Positions 8,897 to 17,601 of a DNA stretch of 64,000 nt are shown here, one piece after another. Within the stretch, counting starts at the first letter, position 1. Every line of letters starts with the position of its first letter. The DNA lies in the NCBI GenBank assembly GCA_965230185.1, contig OZ245995.1, positions 5,332,001 through 5,396,000 of the forward strand. Reading direction: 5' to 3'. The notes beneath the pieces were generated by a model. That model worked only from the letters and a program-made list of their open reading frames with translations, did not search any database and was not told where the DNA came from. This stretch comes from Motiliproteus sp965230185. GTDB taxonomy: Bacteria > Pseudomonadota > Gammaproteobacteria > Pseudomonadales > Balneatricaceae. Position numbers and translations under genes: made by a program.

Positions 8897-10228
8897 TTAC
8901 AGAATGTAACGGCTCAGGTCTTCGTCCTTCGCCAGCTCCGCCAGCGCCTCGTTGACATAGTCGGCATCGATGGTCAGGGTCTGGCCCTGTTTATCGCTGG
9001 CGAGGAAGGAGAGTTCCTCCAGCAACCGCTCCATCATGGTATGCAGACGGCGGGCACCAATATTTTCGGTACTTTCGTTCACCTCATAGGCCATCTCGGC
9101 AATCCGCTGAATGCCATCTTCAGCAAATTCGATGCTCAGTCCCTCGGTGCCCATCAGCGCCTGGTACTGCTCGGTCAGAGACGCATTGGGTTCGGTCAGG
9201 ATGCGGCGGAAATCGTCGGGGGTCAGGGCGCTCAGCTCCACCCGGATCGGCAGACGACCCTGCAGTTCCGGAATCAGATCCGAAGGCTTGGCCAGATGGA
9301 ACGCACCGGAGGCGATAAACAGAATATGATCGGTCTTGACCATACCAAACTTGGTGCTGACGGTGCTACCTTCGATCAGCGGCAGCAGGTCCCGCTGTAC
9401 CCCCTCACGGGAAACATCCCCGCCGGTGGCTTCGGTGCGCTTGGCGACCTTATCGATCTCATCCAGGAAGACGATACCGTTCTGCTCCACCGCCTCGATG
9501 GCACGGGCTTTGAGATCATCCTCTTTGATCATCGCCGCCGCTTCTTCATCGCGCAGCACCTTCAGCGCATCTTTTACCTTCAGCTTGCGATTTTTCTTAC
9601 GCTCGTTGCCGAGGTTGGAGAACATATTCTGCAGCTGGCTGGTCATCTCCTCCATACCGGGAGGCGCCATGATCTCAACCCCCATGGGCTGGCTGCTGAC
9701 TTCCACTTCGATCTCTTTATCGTCCAGCTGTCCCTCCCGCAGTTTCTTGCGGAACAACTGACGGGTGCTGTTGTTATCATCCCGCACCGGCTCTTCGCCA
9801 ATACCCGGCCGCGCCTGAGGCAGCAGAGCATCGAGTATGCGATCTTCGGCCGCGTCTTCGGCCCGGTGACGGACCTTCTCCATCTCGTTTTCGCGCAGCA
9901 TCTTTACCGCCATATCCACCAGATCACGGACGATGGACTCAACATCACGGCCCACGTAACCCACTTCGGTGAATTTAGTCGCTTCGATCTTAATAAAGGG
10001 AGCGTTGGCCAGCTTCGCCAGGCGGCGGGCGATTTCGGTCTTACCAACACCGGTCGGACCGATCATCAGGATGTTCTTAGGGGTGATCTCACTGCGCATC
10101 TCCTCAGACAGCTGCATCCGGCGCCAGCGGTTACGCAGTGCGATTGCAACCGCACGCTTGGCGTCGGCCTGACCGACAATATGCTTATCCAGTTCATGAA
10201 CAATTTCGCGGGGAGTCATCTGTGACAT
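8897..10228 (-). CDS. hslU: ATP-dependent protease ATPase subunit HslU
   Basis: 443 residues, the normal length. AAA+ unfoldase of the HslUV (ClpYQ) protease. Walker A is GPTGVGKTEIARR, Walker B is GIVFLDEIDK, the intermediate I-domain lies roughly between residues 110 and 240, and the C-terminus ends DLSRYIL, which docks into HslV. The start is the ATG at 10228, about 80 bases behind the hslV stop. Both genes should be transcribed from the heat-shock-type promoter at 10889-10916. Confidence 0.98.
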   Translation of the reverse strand: MSQMTPREIVHELDKHIVGQADAKRAVAIALRNRWRRMQLSEEMRSEITPKNILMIGPTGVGKTEIARRLAKLANAPFIKIEATKFTEVGYVGRDVESIVRDLVDMAVKMLRENEMEKVRHRAEDAAEDRILDALLPQARPGIGEEPVRDDNNSTRQLFRKKLREGQLDDKEIEVEVSSQPMGVEIMAPPGMEEMTSQLQNMFSNLGNERKKNRKLKVKDALKVLRDEEAAAMIKEDDLKARAIEAVEQNGIVFLDEIDKVAKRTEATGGDVSREGVQRDLLPLIEGSTVSTKFGMVKTDHILFIASGAFHLAKPSDLIPELQGRLPIRVELSALTPDDFRRILTEPNASLTEQYQALMGTEGLSIEFAEDGIQRIAEMAYEVNESTENIGARRLHTMMERLLEELSFLASDKQGQTLTIDADYVNEALAELAKDEDLSRYIL

Positions 10229-10306
10229 GTTTTGAATCTCTTCTGAAGGGCCGCCGCTTTGAGAAACGAGACGGTATCAGCCGCAACCCTGAAATTAAGC
10301 GCCGGC

Positions 10307-10837
10307 TCAGTCGTTACAGTCCAGCTCTTCAATAACCTGATTATGATTGGTATAGACGCAGATGTCCGCTGCAATAGTCAGGCTTTTCTCAACGATCTCA
10401 CGGGCACCCAGCTCGGTGTTTTCCAGCAACGCTTTACCGGCGGCCTGTGCGAAGTTGCCGCCGGAACCGATAGCGACCAGCCCCTCTTCCGGCTCAACTA
10501 CATCGCCATTGCCGGTGATGATCAGTGAGGCCTCTTTGTTGGCGACGATCAGCATCGCTTCCAGCCGCCGCAGGGCCCGATCACTGCGCCAGTCTTTGGC
10601 CAGCTCCACCGCGGAACGCACCAGTTGCCCCTGATGTTTTTCCAGCTGGGCTTCAAAGCGCTCGAACAGGGTAAAAGCATCGGCAGTACCGCCGGCAAAT
10701 CCGGCAATCACCTGATCACGATAGAGGCGGCGAACTTTGCGGGCGTTGCCTTTCATCACCGTATTGCCGAGAGAAACCTGTCCATCTCCGCCGAGTGCCA
10801 CTTTGTCACCCCGGCGTACTGAAACTATCGTTGTCAT
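10307..10837 (-). CDS. hslV: ATP-dependent protease peptidase subunit HslV
   Basis: 176 residues. After removal of Met, the N-terminal Thr (MTTIVSVRRGDKVALGGDGQ) is the nucleophile of this proteasome-like peptidase, which forms two hexameric rings capped by HslU. The conserved VRRLYRDQVIAGFAGGTADAF is present. First gene of the hslV-hslU unit. A sigma32-like promoter lies about 50 bases upstream. Confidence 0.98.
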   Translation of the reverse strand: MTTIVSVRRGDKVALGGDGQVSLGNTVMKGNARKVRRLYRDQVIAGFAGGTADAFTLFERFEAQLEKHQGQLVRSAVELAKDWRSDRALRRLEAMLIVANKEASLIITGNGDVVEPEEGLVAIGSGGNFAQAAGKALLENTELGAREIVEKSLTIAADICVYTNHNQVIEELDCND

Positions 10838-10888
10838 GCCTGTGCCTGCTTATGCTGTAAGGACAATGTAAAACCATCAGATAGTTCT

Positions 10889-10916
10889 ATATGGCGGCGT
10901 CCGGCTGAAATTCAAG
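10889..10916 (-). promoter_or_regulatory. Sigma32-like heat-shock promoter for hslVU
   Basis: On the minus strand CTTGAAT (10916-10910), a 13-base spacer, then CGCCATAT (10896-10889). This matches the sigma32 consensus (CTTGAAA, 11-16 bases, CCCCATNT) with few mismatches. It sits about 50 bases upstream of hslV, a known heat-shock gene. Confidence 0.65.
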
Positions 10917-10987
10917 GCCGTTAAAACCACCGCAGGAGTAGCTCCACAGCCTCACGGACCTGTGGACCGGTATTACCCGGCGGCAAG

Positions 10988-11617
10988 TCAGGGGATTTTC
11001 ACCTGCATCGGCTGCAATCGCATGCGTACCATCTGATCCTGGGCTTTATTCAGCTTCGAACGAGACACGAAGGGGCCGACTCTGACCCGATACCAGATCG
11101 CGCCGCTGGAGGAGGTCGACTTGCTGGTGGTAACGCCGGGCATGCCCAGCAGGATCAGCCGGGCCTTGAGGCTGTCGGCATCGGCCGGATCCCGGAAAGA
11201 TCCCGCCTGGAGCAGGTACTTGCTGTGGTTCTTTGCCGATTTCGGTGTTGAAACGTACGCCTCAACTTTGGGCGGTACCACTTCACTTTTCGGCAGCATG
11301 TCGTAGAAACGAAAACCTTCATCCTCTTTTTCCACCACTTTTTCAGCCGCTTTCTTCGGGGGACTGACGGTGGCGGGCTGAGAGCTCTGCTGACGGGCAG
11401 TCTGCTGACTGACCGACGGATCCGGTCTGACAAATGCCAGTTTATATAAGCCGTAGCCGAACCCGGCCAGAATAATCAGCGACAATATCGCCTTCAGTGG
11501 TAATCCGCGCCTGACCCGGGGGGCTGGTTTACGACCGCCACGGGTATTGCTCGGCGGCGAAGTTCGACGGGCAGCAGACTGGCGTTTTTTCGGTTTATTG
11601 GCGTAATCGTGGGCCAT
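10988..11617 (-). CDS. SPOR-domain membrane protein (FtsN-like)
   Basis: About 209 residues. A basic cytoplasmic tail (to about residue 40) is followed by one membrane segment (ILSLIILAGFGYGLYKLAFV), a Ser/Pro/Lys-rich linker, and a C-terminal SPOR domain (LLQAGSFRDPADADSLKARL through the end). SPOR domains bind denuded septal peptidoglycan. The protein therefore likely acts in cell division, as FtsN does. The start at 11617 (MAHDYANK) is preferred over an open extension to 11668, but neither has a strong ribosome site. In Pseudomonas argS lies between this gene and priA. It is absent here. Confidence 0.82.
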   Translation of the reverse strand: MAHDYANKPKKRQSAARRTSPPSNTRGGRKPAPRVRRGLPLKAILSLIILAGFGYGLYKLAFVRPDPSVSQQTARQQSSQPATVSPPKKAAEKVVEKEDEGFRFYDMLPKSEVVPPKVEAYVSTPKSAKNHSKYLLQAGSFRDPADADSLKARLILLGMPGVTTSKSTSSSGAIWYRVRVGPFVSRSKLNKAQDQMVRMRLQPMQVKIP

Positions 11618-11834
11618 AGAATCGGCAACTCGGTCTCGTATCTGTTCCGGTGCTGTCGTTATCGACATCCGGCAGCAAACCCGGGATCAGCAAACGGTCC
11701 GGAATGCGGGCTGAACAAACAGCGGCCTATTATCACTGTAAACAGCTCAGCTGCCAAGGCATCCACTCCGGGGTGGGTGGCGACCGAGCGGCGGCCTGCC
11801 GATATGGCCGTCAGGGAACACGGCAGAACGATGC

Positions 11835-14063
11835 TCAGAACATATCCAGCGGGTCGATATCCAGTGACCAGCGCACCTTCCGGGACTGCTTATTCTGTTC
11901 CAGCATCAGCGCCAGCTGACCACTGAGCTTATGCAGGGCTTTGCGCTGATCACTCTGAAACAGCAGCTGAGCACGGTAACGGCCGGCCCGCTTTTCCATC
12001 GGCGAAGGCATCGGCCCCAGCATCAGTACATCGTTCACCGCCAGCGACTCCGCCAGCGCCCGTGACAACTGCAGAAAGGCTTCGGCCCTTCCCGGCGCCA
12101 CGGCTTCTGCCCGCAACAGGGCGTAATGGCACCAGGGGGGCAACTGTGCCAGCCGCCGGTCTGCCAGTTCTTCTTCAGCGAAAGCGCTGTAGCCCTGCTC
12201 GATCAGGCACCGCAGCCGCGGATGGTCACCGTGCAGAGTCTGCATCAGCACCCGCCCCGGCCGGTCGGCGCGGCCGGAACGCCCCGCCACCTGCAGCATC
12301 AGCTGGGCCATCTTTTCCATGCCCCGGAAATCGGCGCTGAACAAACCGGCGTCGGCATCGAGAATGGTCACCAGGGTGACCTTCGGGAAATGATGACCTT
12401 TGGCCAGCATCTGCGTCCCGACCAGAATACAGGGGCCGCTGTCATGGATCTGGCGGAGGATCTTCTGCATGGCATCTTTGCGGCGGGTACTGTCGCGGTC
12501 GACCCGGATCACCGGGAACTCGGGAAACAGCCGGACCAGCGCATCTTCAGTTCGCTCGGTGCCGGCCCCCATGGGATTAAGACTGAGGCTCCGGCAGTTC
12601 GGGCAGCTTGCGCTGACCGGCGCCTGATAATCGCAGTGATGGCAGTGCAGGTGCGGTGGTCGGCGATGCAGCGTCATATGGGCATCGCACTGGGGGCAAT
12701 CGGCCTGCCAGCCACAATCATGACACATCAGGGTCGGCGCAAAGCCGCGGCGATTGAGAAACACCAGCACCTGTTCGCCCCGCTGCAGATGGTTGCGCAT
12801 CTGCGCGATCAGCGGAGCCGACAGGCCGTCCTCCAACGGCTGCTGACGAATATCCAGCAACTCAAACACCGGCGCCCTGGCACCACCCGCCCGCTGTTCC
12901 ATTTTCAGCCACTGGTATCGGCCGCTGCGGGCATTCAGGTAGCTCTCCAGTGACGGTGTTGCGCTGCCCAGTACGATAGGTATCGACTCTGCACGGGCCC
13001 GCATAATGGCGGTGTCCCGTGCGGAATAGCGGAAGCCATCCTGCTGGCGGAAGGAACCATCATGCTCTTCATCGATAATAATGATGCCGGGCCGCTGCAG
13101 CGGAGTCAGCAGCGCCGAGCGGGTGCCGATCAGAATGCCGGCATGACCTCGCTCTGCCATCAGCCAGCCATCCAGCCGCTCCCGGTCGGTCAGCCCCGAG
13201 TGCATCACCGCGACCGGCACATTGAAACGCTGGCGGAAGCGGCCGACCGTCTGCGGAGTCAGGCCGATCTCCGGTACCAGCACCAGCGCCTGGCGTCCCT
13301 TTTTCAGGACCTCGGTAATCAGCTGCAGGTAGACTTCAGTCTTACCGCTGCCCGTCACGCCCTGCAACAGACAACAGCTGAATGATGTCAGCCGCTCAAC
13401 AATCCCGGACACGGCCTGCTGCTGTTCAGCGTTAAGCGTGAGCGGACTTTCATGGAGCAGATTATCGGTGCTATGAGAATGAGGCGGCGCCGTCTCCCGG
13501 CTGATCCGGGTCACCAGCCCCTTCTCTTTCAGGGATCGCAGAAGTGACGCCGAAAACCCCAGCGCCTTCAGGGCATCGTTGCTCAGCCCCGCCGGATGCT
13601 GCAGCAGTTCGGCCAGCAGCTCCTGCTGGCGGGGTGCCTGCCGCCCCGCCTGATAATCGGCAGCCTCATCGGTCGCAACCCACAGTTGCTGGTGACGAAA
13701 CTCCGCAGATTCCCCCTTACGCAGCAGAGACGGCAGAAAAGAACAGAGCGCATCGCCCACCGGATGCTGATAGTAACTGGCAGCCCAGACACCGAGCTCC
13801 AGCAGATGGGCGGGCAGCAGCGGTCGGGCATCCAGACAGGCCAGTGCCGGACGCAGTTTATCGCTGGCCATATCGGAGCGGTCGGAGATCTCCAGCAGAA
13901 CCCCGACCAGTTCCCGCTTTCCGAACGGCACCCGGAACCGCATGCCAGGCTGCCAGTCCGATTGCTGTTCGGATTCAGGCGGCAGATAGTCAAAGCGACG
14001 GCGCAGCGGCGAAGGCAGGGCCAGGTGAAGAATCCGTTTTTCGCTGCAGTTCATTATTGCCAT
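11835..14063 (-). CDS. priA: Primosomal protein N' (replication restart helicase)
   Basis: 742 residues. An N-terminal DNA-binding region is followed by a superfamily 2 helicase core with Walker A GVTGSGKTEVYL and Walker B DEEHD. The PriA zinc-binding Cys cluster comes next (CHDCGWQADCPQC, then CHHC and CPNC). PriA recognises stalled forks and D-loops and reloads the replisome. The ATG at 14063 has GGAG just upstream; a second ATG three codons later is possible. It is divergent from rpmE, the common gammaproteobacterial arrangement. Confidence 0.97.
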   Translation of the reverse strand: MAIMNCSEKRILHLALPSPLRRRFDYLPPESEQQSDWQPGMRFRVPFGKRELVGVLLEISDRSDMASDKLRPALACLDARPLLPAHLLELGVWAASYYQHPVGDALCSFLPSLLRKGESAEFRHQQLWVATDEAADYQAGRQAPRQQELLAELLQHPAGLSNDALKALGFSASLLRSLKEKGLVTRISRETAPPHSHSTDNLLHESPLTLNAEQQQAVSGIVERLTSFSCCLLQGVTGSGKTEVYLQLITEVLKKGRQALVLVPEIGLTPQTVGRFRQRFNVPVAVMHSGLTDRERLDGWLMAERGHAGILIGTRSALLTPLQRPGIIIIDEEHDGSFRQQDGFRYSARDTAIMRARAESIPIVLGSATPSLESYLNARSGRYQWLKMEQRAGGARAPVFELLDIRQQPLEDGLSAPLIAQMRNHLQRGEQVLVFLNRRGFAPTLMCHDCGWQADCPQCDAHMTLHRRPPHLHCHHCDYQAPVSASCPNCRSLSLNPMGAGTERTEDALVRLFPEFPVIRVDRDSTRRKDAMQKILRQIHDSGPCILVGTQMLAKGHHFPKVTLVTILDADAGLFSADFRGMEKMAQLMLQVAGRSGRADRPGRVLMQTLHGDHPRLRCLIEQGYSAFAEEELADRRLAQLPPWCHYALLRAEAVAPGRAEAFLQLSRALAESLAVNDVLMLGPMPSPMEKRAGRYRAQLLFQSDQRKALHKLSGQLALMLEQNKQSRKVRWSLDIDPLDMF

Positions 14064-14175
14064 CAGACTCCGGGATAACCTTAGCGCCCGGTAGAATTAT
14101 CGGCTGTTGAAACAGACAGCCGGGGCCGGACAGAGCGGGCCTCATTGTAGCATCGGTAGCGACAGAAGCCTTTAC

Positions 14176-14203
14176 TTGCTTATCTGACCGGCTCTGATAA
14201 AAT
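14176..14203 (+). promoter_or_regulatory. Sigma70 promoter for rpmE
   Basis: TTGCTT (14176-14181), a 16-base spacer and TAAAAT (14198-14203). It leaves a leader of about 100 bases before the rpmE ATG. Confidence 0.55.
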
Positions 14204-14311
14204 GCGCCGCCTGCTTGTATCTATTTATAGGATCAGGTGTGTGTTGAGTGCGGTGCTCAGTGAAAAACCTGAGTAGCGGCGCATTAAAAAACAGACAGAG
14301 GTCACAGACTG

Positions 14312-14527
14312 ATGAAAGACGGTATTCACCCGAAGTACGAAGAAATTTCTGCAACCTGCAGTTGCGGAAATGTTGTAAAGACTAAGTCCACTATCTGCAA
14401 AGACATCCACATCGATGTCTGCAGCTCCTGCCACCCTTTCTACACTGGTAAGCAGAAGGTTCTGGACACCGGTGGTCGTATCGACCGCTTCAACAAGCGT
14501 TTTGGCAGCCGCAGCCTGAAAAAGTAA
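14312..14527 (+). CDS. rpmE: 50S ribosomal protein L31 (zinc-binding form)
   Basis: 71 residues. The four-Cys zinc-type L31 is shown by CSCG (residues 16-19), CKDIHIDVCSSC and the RFNKRFGSR ending. The zinc-free paralogue used under zinc starvation is not in the window, though a Zur-type operon is present at 57-60 kb. The gene is monocistronic, with its own promoter and a strong terminator. Confidence 0.97.
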   Translation: MKDGIHPKYEEISATCSCGNVVKTKSTICKDIHIDVCSSCHPFYTGKQKVLDTGGRIDRFNKRFGSRSLKK

Positions 14528-14560
14528 ACGCAGAGCCTGTCACAGGCAACGAAGATGATA

Positions 14561-14587
14561 AAAGGCACTTTCAGAGTGCCTTTTTTG
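14561..14587 (+). terminator. Rho-independent terminator after rpmE
   Basis: GGCACT (14564-14569), loop TTCAG, AGTGCC (14575-14580), followed by six T. Confidence 0.9.
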
Positions 14588-14768
14588 TGCCGCACTGTTT
14601 TATCCTTATCAGACAACCAGTTAGTCAGCCAGGCATCGACTTCTGTCTAACTTTTTCCGCCCGGTAACGCCTCGCAAGATTGCCTCTCTCAGCGCAGAAG
14701 AATCGCCTGCCATTTCTGCCGATAGCGCTCCATCCCGCATAGTGCAAGGCCTCCAGCGGTCTGACCAC

Positions 14769-14797
14769 TTGTGAGCACTGCAACTTTAGTCTAATAT
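14769..14797 (+). promoter_or_regulatory. Sigma70 promoter for malic enzyme gene
   Basis: TTGTGA (14769-14774), a 17-base spacer and TAATAT (14792-14797), about 37 bases before the ATG. The rest of the 14588-14768 gap shows no gene or repeat that I can recognise. Confidence 0.55.
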
Positions 14798-14833
14798 GGC
14801 CACCCCCCGAATTTTACCGAGTTGAACAAGACC

Positions 14834-16105
14834 ATGACCGAGTATGACCTGAAGAGACGTGCGCTCGAGTATCACGAGTTTCCAAAGCCCGGCAAGATCA
14901 GCATTGAACTGAGCAAGGCCGCCGAAACCGCCGATGATCTGAGCCTGGCCTACAGCCCCGGTGTCGCCGAGCCGGTTCGCGCCATCGCCGAAAATCCGGA
15001 AGATGCCTATCGCTACACCGCCAAAGGCAACCTGGTGGCGGTTATCTCCAACGGCTCCGCGATTCTGGGTCTCGGCAATCTCGGCCCGCTGGCCAGTAAG
15101 CCGGTCATGGAAGGCAAGGCGCTGCTGTTCAAGCGTTTTGCCGGTCTCGACTCCATCGATATCGAAGTCGATAACGAAAGTCCGCAGGCTTTTATCGACA
15201 CCGTTGCCCGCATCGCCTGCTCCTTCGGCGGCATTAACCTTGAAGACATCAAAGCACCGGAGTGCTTCGAGATCGAACGCCAGCTGGTTGAGCGCTGCGA
15301 TATCCCGGTTTTTCATGATGATCAGCACGGTACCGCCATCGTCACCGCCGCCGGCATGATCAACGCCATCGAACTGGCCGGTAAAAGCCTGGAAGAAGCG
15401 AAAGTAGTCTGCCTCGGCGCCGGTGCCGCGGCGACCGCCTGCCTGCGTCTGCTGATCAGCTCCGGCATTCGTCGTCACAACATCATCGTTGTCGACCGTC
15501 GCGGAGTCATTCACGACTGCCGCGGAGACCTGACGCCGGAAAAGGCGATGTTCGCGGCGATCAACACCGACCTGCGCACCCTAGATGATGCCATCGAAGG
15601 CGCGGATGTGTTCCTCGGACTGGCGGGCCCCGATATGCTGACGCCTGAGCAGCTGAAAAAGATGGCTGACAATCCGATTGTCTTCGCCTGTGCCAACCCC
15701 GATCCGGAGATTCGACCGGAGCTGGCTCACGCCACCCGCAACGATGTGATCATGGCCACCGGTCGCTCCGACTATCCCAACCAGGTCAACAACGTGCTCT
15801 GTTTCCCCTATATCTTCCGCGGGGCGCTGGATGTCAGGGCCAGGCATATTACTCATGAGATGAAGTGCGCCGCCGTCCAGGCCATCGCCGAACTGGCGAA
15901 GGAGCCGGTTCCGCAGGAGGTTATCGATTCCTACCAGGGTATCGAAGCGATGGAGTTCGGAGCGGAATACATCATTCCCAAACCCAACGATCCCCGCCTG
16001 CTGGGTCGGGTGTCAGCCGCTGTAGCAAAAGCGGCTGTGGAAGTCGGCGTTGCCCGCCTCCCTTATCCGTCTCACTACCCGATCGACTCGGTCAGCGACC
16101 TCTGA
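14834..16105 (+). CDS. Malic enzyme, short form (oxaloacetate-decarboxylating malate dehydrogenase)
   Basis: 423 residues from the ATG at 14834; a TTG at 14822 is a weaker alternative. Oxidative decarboxylation of malate to pyruvate with NAD or NADP. Seen are the malic N-terminal domain (LAYSPGVAEPVRAIAENP; GNLGPLASKPVMEGKALLFK; VFHDDQHGTAIV with metal-ligand acids) and the NAD-binding domain (GAGAAATACLRLL). The phosphotransacetylase-like domain that makes E. coli MaeB 759 residues long is absent, as in many other bacteria. Cofactor preference cannot be read safely. Confidence 0.92.
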   Translation: MTEYDLKRRALEYHEFPKPGKISIELSKAAETADDLSLAYSPGVAEPVRAIAENPEDAYRYTAKGNLVAVISNGSAILGLGNLGPLASKPVMEGKALLFKRFAGLDSIDIEVDNESPQAFIDTVARIACSFGGINLEDIKAPECFEIERQLVERCDIPVFHDDQHGTAIVTAAGMINAIELAGKSLEEAKVVCLGAGAAATACLRLLISSGIRRHNIIVVDRRGVIHDCRGDLTPEKAMFAAINTDLRTLDDAIEGADVFLGLAGPDMLTPEQLKKMADNPIVFACANPDPEIRPELAHATRNDVIMATGRSDYPNQVNNVLCFPYIFRGALDVRARHITHEMKCAAVQAIAELAKEPVPQEVIDSYQGIEAMEFGAEYIIPKPNDPRLLGRVSAAVAKAAVEVGVARLPYPSHYPIDSVSDL

Positions 16106-16139
16106 CAGTGATCATTCTCCCGGTCTGAATATCAGATCG

Positions 16140-16172
16140 GCAAAAAAAAGCCCCGGTCACCGGGGCTTTTTT
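16140..16172. terminator. Bidirectional terminator between malic enzyme and metY genes
   Basis: AGCCCCGG (16149-16156), loop TCA, CCGGGGCT (16160-16167), with an A-run before and a T-run after. It serves the two convergent genes. Confidence 0.9.
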
Positions 16173-16196
16173 ATAGCTGAGAAAAGAGAGGACGAC

Positions 16197-17474
16197 TCAG
16201 CCCTTCGATGCCTCCAGCGCCTGGCTGATATCCGCCAGAATATCGTCGATATGCTCGATACCAACGGACAGGCGCACCATGTCCTCACTGACACCGGCGG
16301 CAGCCAGCTCGTCGGCAGCCAGCTGACGGTGAGTGGTGCTGGCGGGATGACAGGCCAGCGACTTGGCGTCACCGATATTGACCAGCCGGGTCACCAGCTG
16401 CAGCGCATCGATGAAACGGCCACCGGCTTCGACACCACCTTTAATGCCGAAACTGAGGATACCGGACGGCTTACCATCGACATAGCGTTTTGCCAGCTCG
16501 TAACCTTCGTTGCCTTCAAGGCCTGCAAAGTTTACCCACTCGACCTGATCATGCTGATCCAGATACTGCGCGACCGCCAGGGCGTTGTCGCAGTGCCGTT
16601 CCATCCGCAGCGGCAGTGTCTCGATCCCCTGCAGAATCAGGAAGGCATTGAACGGTGAAATCGCCGCGCCGGTGTTGCGCAGAGGTACCACCCGGCAGCG
16701 ACCGATAAAGGCCGCCGGTCCCAGCGCCTCGGTATAAACCACACCGTGATAGGAGGGGTCCGGAGTGTTCAGCACCGGGAATCGCTCTTTGTGGTCGGCC
16801 CAGGGGAACTTGCCGGAATCCACGATTACACCACCGATGGAATTTCCGTGACCGCCCATGTATTTAGTCAGCGAGTGGACCACGATATCAGCGCCATGCT
16901 CGAATGGTTTCAGCAGACAGGGCGTGGCAACCGTGTTATCCACAATCAGCGGCACGCCGTGGCTGTGGGCGACATCGGCCAGGGCGGCGATATCCACAAC
17001 ATTGCCCAGCGGATTACCGATGGATTCGCAGAACACCGCTTTGGTGCGATCGTCAATCAGCGCTGCCAGCGCCTCGAAATCGTCGTGGGGCGCCATCCGC
17101 ACTTCTATACCCTGCTTTGGCAGTGTATGGGCGAACAGGTTATAGGTACCGCCGTACAGCTTGTTGATACTGACGATATTATCGCCGGCCTCAGCCAGTG
17201 CCTGAATCGAGTAGGTGATGGCCGACATACCGGAGGCCAGGGCCAGAGCGCCGATCCCGCCCTCCATTTCCGCGACCCGCTGCTCCAGCACCGCAGTGGT
17301 GGGGTTCATGATCCGGGTGTAGATATTGCCCTCGACCTTAAGATCGAACAGATCGGCACCGTGCTGAGTGTCGTCAAAGGCGTAGGAGGTGGTCTGATAT
17401 ACCGGGACCGCAACCGCTTTGGTGGTGGGGTCCGGCTGATAGCCGCTGTGTATTGCCTGGGTTTCAAGTTTCAT
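16197..17474 (-). CDS. metY: O-acetylhomoserine sulfhydrylase (PLP enzyme)
   Basis: 425 residues from the ATG at 17474 (MKLETQAIHSGYQPDPTTKA). The open frame runs on to 17558, but that part does not look like the family. Cys/Met-metabolism PLP-dependent enzyme. The substrate region YTRIMNPTTAVLEQRVAEMEG, VDNTVATPCLLKPFEHGAD and the PLP lysine in VHSLTKYMGGHG are all present. The length and the 3' part RLVNIGDAKSLACHPASTTH fit the MetY group rather than the shorter cystathionine enzymes. It makes homocysteine from O-acetylhomoserine and sulfide. Divergent from radA. Confidence 0.92.
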   Translation of the reverse strand: MKLETQAIHSGYQPDPTTKAVAVPVYQTTSYAFDDTQHGADLFDLKVEGNIYTRIMNPTTAVLEQRVAEMEGGIGALALASGMSAITYSIQALAEAGDNIVSINKLYGGTYNLFAHTLPKQGIEVRMAPHDDFEALAALIDDRTKAVFCESIGNPLGNVVDIAALADVAHSHGVPLIVDNTVATPCLLKPFEHGADIVVHSLTKYMGGHGNSIGGVIVDSGKFPWADHKERFPVLNTPDPSYHGVVYTEALGPAAFIGRCRVVPLRNTGAAISPFNAFLILQGIETLPLRMERHCDNALAVAQYLDQHDQVEWVNFAGLEGNEGYELAKRYVDGKPSGILSFGIKGGVEAGGRFIDALQLVTRLVNIGDAKSLACHPASTTHRQLAADELAAAGVSEDMVRLSVGIEHIDDILADISQALEASKG

Positions 17475-17601
17475 AATCGACTGCCACTCGCTCTTCTTAG
17501 TTTTAGAGAGCACATAGACTAGCTCAATTGTGATCGTGTTATCATCCCGTCTGATCAAATTTGGTATCAGATCTCGTTAATTTTCCTTTCAGGCAGCAGT
17601 G

